Shown one piece after another: positions 8,171 through 13,651 of a DNA stretch of 19,934 nucleotides. The stretch covers positions 1 to 19,934 of the forward strand of contig CAZWVM010000054.1 in assembly GCA_964637705.1 (NCBI GenBank). The letters are read 5' to 3'. Below the pieces are notes generated by a model. That model was not told the origin of the DNA. It saw only the letters and a program-made list of their open reading frames with translations, and did no database searches. The position numbers were made by a program, and so were the translations under genes. Source of the DNA: CAZWVM01 sp964637705 (GTDB taxonomy: Bacteria > UBA8481). Each line of letters begins with the position of its first letter. Position 1 is the first letter of the stretch.

Positions 8171-8260
8171 CTCGACCGTCTCATCGGCAGCTTCGGGCGC
8201 CGGTATGACTGTCTTTCCCGGAAAACCGCCGATGCTTCGCGGCGGGCGGGACGCGGGGCG
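8171..8260 (-). other. 90-bp intergenic region between ATPase gene and TPR/CsgG-like gene
   Basis: It contains the putative terminator of the upstream block and then about 50 bp that must carry the promoter and leader of the TPR/CsgG-like gene. I could not pick a convincing -35/-10 pair; CATACC near 8207 is the only AT-leaning hexamer. The ribosome site before the ATG at 8170 is weak (GAG-containing only). Confidence 0.4.
8222..8246 (-). terminator. putative Rho-independent terminator
   Basis: On the minus strand CCGCCG (8245..8240) pairs perfectly with CGGCGG (8231..8226) around an 8-nt loop and is followed directly by TTTT (8225..8222). It lies 15 nt past the TAA of the GspE/PilB-like gene and before the start of the next gene, the expected place. 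The T-run is only four long, so efficiency is uncertain. Confidence 0.5.
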
Positions 8261-9946
8261 TTACAAAATTGCGCAAACCTCGGCGAGGCTCGTGATGCCG
8301 CGCGCGGCCTTGGCGAGGCCCGCCTCGCGCAGTGTCATCATGCCGGCCTCGATGACGGCGGACCGGACGGCGTCGGAGGGTTGCCGCGAGGCGATCATCT
8401 CCCGGACGTGATCAGGCACCGGCATGATCTCGTAGACGCCCGTTCGGCCCCTGTAGCCGGTTCCCGAGCAGGATTCGCAGCCGGCCGGCACGCAGTAGCG
8501 CCCCTGCGGCAGGCGTTCCCTCTTGATGCCGAGCAGGGCGAGTTGCTCGTCCGCGGGGGGCGCTTCGCGGCGGCAGGCCGGGCAGAGAAGGCGCACGAGG
8601 CGGCAGGCGATGACTCCCGAGAGGGCCCAGGCGATCGCGTGCGCGTCGCCGCCCAGCTGCAGGGGCACCCAGTGGGACGACGTCGCATCCTCGGCGTAGA
8701 GCGTGCCGAGAACGCGGCGGCCGGTCGCCGCGAAGCGCTGCATCATGCGCGCCTCCTCGAGGGTATCGACGTGGGACAGGAAGACGATGTCCGGTTCCTG
8801 CCGCTCGACGGCCTTGAGCGTCTGCTCCCAGGACATCTCCCCCCCCTTCTCGTTCATGACCTTCTTGACCTGGTTGAAACTGGAAACGGGATACGCGGGG
8901 GGGTCCTCGACGGTGACGATCATGTTGTTCGGCGTGCCGACGGCGGCCAGGAGCGAGTAGGCGAGCGTGGTCTTGCCGGAGTCGTTCTTGCCCGACACGA
9001 GGACCAGGCCGGAAGGGCGGGCGAGCAGCGCCTGGAGCACCGGCAACTGCGCCGGCTCGAAGCCGAGCTGGTCCGCGGGACGGATGATATCCTCGCGGCG
9101 CGTCATCTTCAGGATCGCCTTTTCGCCGAACACGGAGGGAACGACCGTCACGCGGACGTCGATGAAGGGACGGGAAAGATCGGGGCGGAGATGGAACCGG
9201 CCTTCGGCCACGTCCAGCACGCTCTCGGCGATCGTCAGCTTCGCGAGAATCTTGATCCGCGTCAGGACGGCCTGGTAGGTCTCGCGCGGCAGGGACGTGA
9301 TGGAGACGTAACCGCCGTCGATCTTGTAGCGGATGGCCGCATACTTCTGTTTCGGTTCAAGGTGGATGGCGTCGACGCGCAGGTCGAGGGCCTGGTTGAA
9401 GAGCGTCTCGAGGATCTTGGCGACCGAGGGTTTCGTCTCGCCATCGACGGACAGGGGCAGTTGCACCGCCCCCTGCTCGACCACGGGCGGGGGGGAAGGG
9501 ACCTCCTCCTTCCAGATCCGTTCCAGGGAACGGTTCATGTCCCCGAGAGAGACGAGCGTGACGAAGATGTCCTCGCCGAGCGCCTTCCTCACCTCGTCCT
9601 GGATCATGATGTTGGTGGGGTCGGTCATCGCCACCACGATCACCGGGCCGGTTCCGGTCTCCGTTCGGTAGAGGGGCAGGACACCGTAGCGCTGCGAGAA
9701 TTTCTGGGGCAGCAGCCGGGCGACCTCGAGATCGATGTAGGTCCGGTCGAGCCGGAGCGTGGGATAACCCAGCTGGATGCCGACAAAATGCTGGATCTGC
9801 TCCTCCGTGGTCAGGCCCTTTTCGACCAGGACCTCTCCCAACCGCCGATTCTCCGCGTCCACGACCGCCAACGCCTTCTGCAGGTCCGCGGGCGTGATCA
9901 CGCCCGCGCGCACGAGCAACGAACCCAGGTTCTCCTTGCTGTACAT
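8261..9946 (-). CDS. GspE/PilB/MshE-type secretion ATPase homologue with degenerate catalytic motifs
   Basis: Encodes 561 aa, full length for the family. Residues 5-150 are the MshEN/T2SSE N-domain (NLGSLLVRAGVITPADL, RLGEVLVEKGLTTEEQ), which binds cyclic di-GMP in MshE-type members. Residues 170-510 are the hexameric ATPase core: IHLEP at 194, VFGEKAILKM at 272, Walker A GKNDSGKTT at 319-327, Asp box TVEDPPAY at 345. The Walker B/GEIRD position reads VFLSHVDT at 388-395, so the catalytic Glu is His, and the His box STLHTNDA is GTLYAEDA at 414-421. The zinc tetracysteine is intact (C455, C458, C490, C493). A normal member powers type IV pilus or type II secretion assembly; this one may bind ATP but probably hydrolyses it poorly. 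No pilin, PilC or secretin is nearby. It is 1 bp downstream of mtnP with a weak AAGAG ribosome site. Confidence 0.9.
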   Translation of the reverse strand: MYSKENLGSLLVRAGVITPADLQKALAVVDAENRRLGEVLVEKGLTTEEQIQHFVGIQLGYPTLRLDRTYIDLEVARLLPQKFSQRYGVLPLYRTETGTGPVIVVAMTDPTNIMIQDEVRKALGEDIFVTLVSLGDMNRSLERIWKEEVPSPPPVVEQGAVQLPLSVDGETKPSVAKILETLFNQALDLRVDAIHLEPKQKYAAIRYKIDGGYVSITSLPRETYQAVLTRIKILAKLTIAESVLDVAEGRFHLRPDLSRPFIDVRVTVVPSVFGEKAILKMTRREDIIRPADQLGFEPAQLPVLQALLARPSGLVLVSGKNDSGKTTLAYSLLAAVGTPNNMIVTVEDPPAYPVSSFNQVKKVMNEKGGEMSWEQTLKAVERQEPDIVFLSHVDTLEEARMMQRFAATGRRVLGTLYAEDATSSHWVPLQLGGDAHAIAWALSGVIACRLVRLLCPACRREAPPADEQLALLGIKRERLPQGRYCVPAGCESCSGTGYRGRTGVYEIMPVPDHVREMIASRQPSDAVRSAVIEAGMMTLREAGLAKAARGITSLAEVCAIL

Positions 9947-9947
9947 T

Positions 9948-10814
9948 TCAGCGCTCTTGGCCGCGGTAACGGTCGAGGAGAAGCGAAAGCTTCTCGAGCG
10001 TGGCCGGCGGCCAGACGGATCGGTCCGTCATGATGGACCCGGCGAGAGCGTCATGCGCCGGGCTCGTGCGGGCGGCGGGAACGAGCGGCACGACGTCACG
10101 CACGATCCGCTTCACGTTCGCGGTGTTGGCGCGCAGGTTCTCCAGCACCAGGTCCACCGACACCTCCCCCGATTCGTGCCAGACGTCGTAATCGGTCGAG
10201 AGGGCGACGAGCGCGTAGGCGATCTCCGCCTCGCGCGCCAGCCGCGCCTCCGGGAGCGCGGTCATGCCGATGACGGAAAAACCGCTCGCCCTGTTGACGG
10301 CGGACTCGATCTTCGTCGAGAACGCGGGCCCCTCGATGCAGACGTAGGCGCCGCCGTCGTGGACGGGAATCTCGAGCCGCCGGCACGAATCGACGAGAAT
10401 GCGGCGCAGGACGGGGCAGAAAGGCTCGGCGAAGGAGACGTGCGCGGCGATGCCCTCGCCGAAGAACGTGCGGGGCCGGTTCAAGGTGCGGTCGTAGACC
10501 TGGTCCGGGACGACCACATCGCGCGGCCGTACATCCTCCTTGAGCGATCCGACCGCCGAGAGCGCAAGGATCCAGTCCGCTCCCAGGTGCTTGAACGCCC
10601 AGATGTTCGCCTTCACCGGGATCTCGTGGGGCAGGTAGCGGTGCCCGCGCCCATGCCGGGGCAGGAACGCCACGCGGCGGCCGGAGAGGGTGCCGACGAT
10701 GAACGCATCGGACGGGCTCCCGAACGGCGTCTCGACCCGCACCTCCCTGACATCGGTCAGGCCCTCCATGTCGTAGATGCCGCTGCCGCCCAAGACGCCG
10801 ATCAAACCGCTCAT
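9948..10814 (-). CDS. mtnP: S-methyl-5'-thioadenosine phosphorylase (MTAP)
   Basis: Encodes 288 aa. It cleaves 5'-methylthioadenosine with phosphate to adenine and methylthioribose-1-phosphate in cytoplasmic methionine salvage. Family marks are phosphate-binding GGSGIYD (9-15) and RHGRGH (53-58), VKANIWAFK (68-75), GSLKEDVRPRDVVVPDQ (89-105), EGPAFST (161-167), GMTALPEA (183-190) and STDYDVW (206-212). The last, with its two Asp residues, favours 6-aminopurine specificity, hence MTAP rather than a guanosine/inosine phosphorylase. The ATG at 10814 is preferred over an in-frame GTG six codons upstream because GGGAG lies 8 nt before it and the protein then begins like its relatives. A 99-bp gap precedes it and only 1 bp separates it from the ATPase gene. 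Nothing links it chemically to polysaccharide export; it is probably an operon passenger. Confidence 0.95.
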   Translation of the reverse strand: MSGLIGVLGGSGIYDMEGLTDVREVRVETPFGSPSDAFIVGTLSGRRVAFLPRHGRGHRYLPHEIPVKANIWAFKHLGADWILALSAVGSLKEDVRPRDVVVPDQVYDRTLNRPRTFFGEGIAAHVSFAEPFCPVLRRILVDSCRRLEIPVHDGGAYVCIEGPAFSTKIESAVNRASGFSVIGMTALPEARLAREAEIAYALVALSTDYDVWHESGEVSVDLVLENLRANTANVKRIVRDVVPLVPAARTSPAHDALAGSIMTDRSVWPPATLEKLSLLLDRYRGQER

Positions 10815-10822
10815 CTTCCTCG

Positions 10823-10827
10823 CTCCC
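10823..10827 (-). promoter_or_regulatory. ribosome binding site deciding the mtnP start
   Basis: GGGAG on the minus strand, 8 nt before the ATG at 10814. The alternative GTG at 10832 would place this site inside the coding region and has no comparable site of its own. Confidence 0.55.
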
Positions 10828-10860
10828 GTCACGACGAATCGCGCCCTCGGGCGCCGATCG

Positions 10861-10888
10861 AGTTTACACCGAACCCCCGGGCAGGCAA
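10861..10888 (-). promoter_or_regulatory. possible promoter of mtnP
   Basis: Within the 99-bp gap between the YggT-family gene and mtnP, TTGCCT (10888..10883) and TAAACT (10866..10861) are 16 nt apart, each matching four of six sigma-70 consensus bases. It may give mtnP and the ATPase gene their own transcript. Confidence 0.25.
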
Positions 10889-10894
10889 CCGTTT

Positions 10895-10909
10895 CCGGGG
10901 TCGCCCCGG
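10895..10909 (-). terminator. GC hairpin after the YggT-family gene, possible weak terminator or attenuator
   Basis: CCGGGG and CCCCGG form a perfect 6-bp stem with a 3-nt loop just past the TGA at 10914. No T-run follows, so it does not meet the usual intrinsic-terminator rule; it could stabilise the upstream mRNA end or pause transcription. Confidence 0.25.
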
Positions 10910-10913
10910 CGAC

Positions 10914-11225
10914 TCAGAGGGCCGTCTTCAATGCCAGGGCGTAGTCGTGAAGGGAACCGGCGAGGAACGTCTGGAGAAACAGGATCAAGGCCACGACGAC
11001 GAGCGGCGTGAAATCGACGCCACCCGCGGAGAGAAACGGCATCCACCGCGCCAGGCGCCGGTAGACGGGGGAGGTCGCTGAACGGAGGAACCGGACGATC
11101 GGGTTCCACGGATCGGCATTCACCCAGGAGACGACCGCCGATCCGACGACGATCCAGAAATAGGTTTCGAGCGCCATGTGAACGAGGTAGGAGAGGGCGA
11201 GGAGAAAATTGGCGAGAAGAATCAC
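10914..11225 (-). CDS. yggT: YggT-family integral membrane protein
   Basis: Encodes 103 aa from the GTG at 11225, whose first bases overlap the proC stop as GTGA; a start 13 codons further upstream would push 43 bp into proC. GAAGGA lies about 9 nt before the GTG. Two hydrophobic segments are visible: residues about 2-36, containing the family-typical ETYFWIVVGSAVVSWVN, and about 66-92 (FTPLVVVALILFLQTFLAG). Between them is the conserved DPWNPIVRFLRSATSPVYRRLARWMPF, matching the YggT signature of N-P-x-V-x-x-L and P. Family members sit in the inner membrane, have been linked to osmotic stress and cell-division/envelope functions, and very commonly lie next to proC, as here. The molecular function is not established. 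Confidence 0.9.
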   Translation of the reverse strand: MILLANFLLALSYLVHMALETYFWIVVGSAVVSWVNADPWNPIVRFLRSATSPVYRRLARWMPFLSAGGVDFTPLVVVALILFLQTFLAGSLHDYALALKTAL

Positions 11226-12037
11226 GAGGCGAGTTCCTTCGCCCGTCGCGCGGCGGCGGTGCACGCCTCCGCGACGATCGACTCCATCCCCCGCTCGCGG
11301 AAGACCGCGAGGGCCCTTTCCGTCGTCCCTCCCTTCGAGGCCACCGCGGCGATCTGCTCCGCGAGAGACTCGCTCCTCGACCGCGCCAGTTCCGCGCTGC
11401 CCGCCGCCGTCGCGAGCGCGAGGCGCAGGGCGAGGTCACGATCGAGGCCCAGGGCCTCGCCGGCCCGCGCCAGGGCGTCGGTGAAGAGGAAGAAGTAGGC
11501 CGGACCCGATCCGGAGACGGCGGTGACCGCGTCGAGCGCAGATTCGTCCACGATCACCGTTTCGCCCACCGCGTCCAGGATGTCACGCGCCGCCTTCATC
11601 TCCGTCATGCCCGCGTGGCGGCCTGCCGCGAGCGCCGAAATGCCGCGCCCGACAAGCGCCGGCGTGTTGGGCATGGCGCGCATCACGGGCACCGGCGAAG
11701 CGAAGAAGGATTCGATGCGCGCGGTCGTGGTGCCGGCGGCCACCGAGAGGACGTATGCCGGGGGCGCGGCTGAGGCCTCCCTCATGACCGGTTCGATTTC
11801 CTGGGGCTTCACCGCGACCACGAAGCCGCCGTTCCCGGCGTCCAGCATCGCCCGGACCGAGTCGTGGATGACGAGTCCGGGAAAGGCGCGGGCCAGGCGG
11901 TGCCGAGCCTCCTCCGAGGGATCCGCGACGGACAGCGATCCCGGCTCGCGACCCCGCGCGATGAGACCCGCGAGGAGAGCCGTGGCCATCCGGCCGCCGC
12001 CCGCGAACCGCAATCTCACGACGGGTGGCGCAGCCAT
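11222..12037 (-). CDS. proC: pyrroline-5-carboxylate reductase
   Basis: Encodes 271 aa, the normal size. It performs the last step of proline synthesis, NAD(P)H-dependent reduction of 1-pyrroline-5-carboxylate, in the cytoplasm. Residues 11-16 are the dinucleotide-binding FAGGGRM (normally GxGxM). Others are VVAVKPQE (73-80), VMRAMPNTPALVGRGISAL (118-136), TAVSGSGPAYFFLF (172-185) and the C-terminal ASKGGTTERAL (233-243), where most relatives have SPGGTT, so Pro is replaced by Lys. The start is ambiguous: ATG at 12037 (used here) overlaps the preceding gene by 22 bp, whereas GTG at 12019 overlaps its stop as GTGA and would also give a complete Rossmann fold; neither has a strong ribosome site. 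The GTGA overlap with the YggT gene downstream indicates translational coupling. Confidence 0.93.
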   Translation of the reverse strand: MAAPPVVRLRFAGGGRMATALLAGLIARGREPGSLSVADPSEEARHRLARAFPGLVIHDSVRAMLDAGNGGFVVAVKPQEIEPVMREASAAPPAYVLSVAAGTTTARIESFFASPVPVMRAMPNTPALVGRGISALAAGRHAGMTEMKAARDILDAVGETVIVDESALDAVTAVSGSGPAYFFLFTDALARAGEALGLDRDLALRLALATAAGSAELARSRSESLAEQIAAVASKGGTTERALAVFRERGMESIVAEACTAAARRAKELAS

Positions 12038-12228
12038 CTCAAGAGCCCGATCATCGCCAGGACGGCGAGAGCGGCGAAGAGCGGGTACTGAAAGGCCTCG
12101 AGCACGGCCCCGAACAGTTCGAGGAACGGGCGCGTGACGGGCGTCCACCGCGAGATCGAGAAACTGCTCGCGGCCAGAATGACGACACCGAGCGCCAGGA
12201 GCGCCACGATCGCACGCTCATACCGCAC
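12016..12228 (-). CDS. small two-helix membrane protein
   Basis: Encodes about 70 aa from the GTG at 12228, or 78 aa from the ATG at 12252. I prefer the GTG because GGGAGG lies 12 nt before it and the overlap with the polymerase gene shrinks to 11 bp; the ATG has no ribosome site. Two membrane segments are visible (IVALLALGVVILAASSF and FAALAVLAMIGLLRWL), separated by a short loop with SISRWTPVTRPFLELFGAVLEAFQYP; the C-terminus is basic (RWLRHPS). I do not recognise a family. It is wedged between the polysaccharide polymerase/ligase and proC with overlaps on both sides, so it is co-translated. It could be an accessory subunit of the polymerase or an unrelated small membrane protein. Confidence 0.65.
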   Translation of the reverse strand: MRYERAIVALLALGVVILAASSFSISRWTPVTRPFLELFGAVLEAFQYPLFAALAVLAMIGLLRWLRHPS

Positions 12229-13651
12229 GGCTGCGTTCGACCTCCCTCTCATGGAGCCGGTAAATGACCAGCGTCAGACCCGCCATGACCCAGAAGGGGC
12301 CCGCGATGCGCACGACCGTGAAGGTGTTGGCGGTGGCGCCATGGAAGATAAGCCCCACCGTGCCCGCAATCATGCCGAGCGTGATCCCCTTCAGGTAGCC
12401 GTCGGGGAGGGCCCGGTAGAGACGGAAGGCGACCTGGAAGAGCGTCTTGAAGATCCAGAAGAGGTTGAGCAGGCCGAGGATGCCGAGTTCCCCGAGGACG
12501 CGGACGATCTGGCTGTCCACGAAACCCACGCCGGTCATGCCCTGCCCGAGAAGCGGACGGTGCTGCCACTGGAGAATGACGCCATTGTAGCGCTCGAGTC
12601 GCGCGGCGGAGGACGGATCGAGCCGAACCTCCTCCTCCTCCTTCATCACGTTCTCCAGCCGGTTCTGGAAGGTGTATTCCACGCGCTCGATCGCGACGTT
12701 GGGCATGTAGGGAGCGGCCATGAGGCTGGCGACGAGCAGGATGATCGAGATCATCTTCTTGCGGCTGATCAGGAGCACCGTGAGGAACATCGGCAGGAAG
12801 GCCATGTAGGAACCGCGCGAAAGGGTGTAGAGGAACGGCGGGATGATCGCGGCCATGATCCCGAGATAGACCGCCTTCTTCATGATGTCGCTGACGTAGT
12901 TCAGGAGGCCGAAGGCGAGGGCGAAGGAGAAGAGGAGATAGCCGCCCAGGGTGCCGGGTTCCTCCGCCGATTCGAACGGCGTCGTCGCCCGACCGATCTG
13001 CTGGGTGATGACTGTCATCCAGGTCGAGTAGGCCACGACGGCCATGAGCGTCAGGAAATAGGAGACCATGATGCGGCGGATCTGCGCCTCGTTCGACACG
13101 GTGTTGACGACGAGAAAGTAGAGGAGGAAGAACTCGATGAACTTCAGAACGTAGAAGAAGGCCGTCAGGGAATGCCCCACCGAGCCCGTGAAGGAGCCGC
13201 GGGCCGTGGAGAGGACGGTGAGGAAGATGAAGAGGAGAATCGGCCGGTTGAGCGGGGTCGAGACCAGAAGGTCCAGTTTCCCGCGCACCGCGGTCTGGGC
13301 GAACCAGGCGACCCCCACCATGATGATCATCACGTCGTCGATCCGGATCGTGACCGCCCGGGACGGCAGTTGGATGAAGGGAACCGGGATTTCGGGCGAC
13401 AGCAGCATGCCCGCGACCAGGCAGTAGAGCCCGAATTCGACGTCGATCAGGGTGAAGAGCACCACGATCATGGCGACGATGCCGATCGCCAGCAAGCCGG
13501 ATCCGGCGGTGTCCGCCTGCGTCGCCAGGAACATGACGAAGCCGAGGGAGATGAACACCAGTCCCATGGCGCCCGCCATGGGCTTCGTGGCCGGCGTGGC
13601 CTCGACGCGGTACGGCGAGAGGGTGCCGGCGCCGGCGCCCGTGACGCTCAT
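12218..13651 (-). CDS. O-antigen ligase / Wzy-type polysaccharide polymerase
   Basis: Encodes 477 aa with about ten to twelve hydrophobic segments. The Wzy_C/WaaL-type signature lies in the second half: TLSRGSYMAFL (276-286) ends a membrane helix, then comes a large periplasmic loop (about 312-380) with basic RLERYNGVILQWQHRPLLGQG (351-371), followed by VRVLGELGILGLLNLFWIF (383-401). Such enzymes either polymerise lipid-linked repeat units or ligate the finished chain; the sequence does not separate these. Its place directly behind the two Wzc-like proteins favours a role in exopolysaccharide polymerisation. The start ATG shares one base with the stop of the upstream kinase gene (TGATG at 13653..13649), so translation is probably re-initiated. 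The hydrophilic N-terminal 25 residues are longer than usual. Confidence 0.88.
   Translation of the reverse strand: MSVTGAGAGTLSPYRVEATPATKPMAGAMGLVFISLGFVMFLATQADTAGSGLLAIGIVAMIVVLFTLIDVEFGLYCLVAGMLLSPEIPVPFIQLPSRAVTIRIDDVMIIMVGVAWFAQTAVRGKLDLLVSTPLNRPILLFIFLTVLSTARGSFTGSVGHSLTAFFYVLKFIEFFLLYFLVVNTVSNEAQIRRIMVSYFLTLMAVVAYSTWMTVITQQIGRATTPFESAEEPGTLGGYLLFSFALAFGLLNYVSDIMKKAVYLGIMAAIIPPFLYTLSRGSYMAFLPMFLTVLLISRKKMISIILLVASLMAAPYMPNVAIERVEYTFQNRLENVMKEEEEVRLDPSSAARLERYNGVILQWQHRPLLGQGMTGVGFVDSQIVRVLGELGILGLLNLFWIFKTLFQVAFRLYRALPDGYLKGITLGMIAGTVGLIFHGATANTFTVVRIAGPFWVMAGLTLVIYRLHEREVERSRAV

Noticed and set aside
6071..10033. 1320-codon open frame on the plus strand
   Set aside because: It lies antisense to the TPR/CsgG-like and ATPase genes, which have clear domain signatures; its translation is Arg/Gly/Asp/His-rich low-complexity sequence typical of antisense frames in GC-rich DNA.
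9948..10814. Purine nucleoside phosphorylase of guanosine/inosine type
   Set aside because: The STDYDVW motif and overall pattern match methylthioadenosine phosphorylase; 6-oxopurine enzymes have Asn at the base-contact position.
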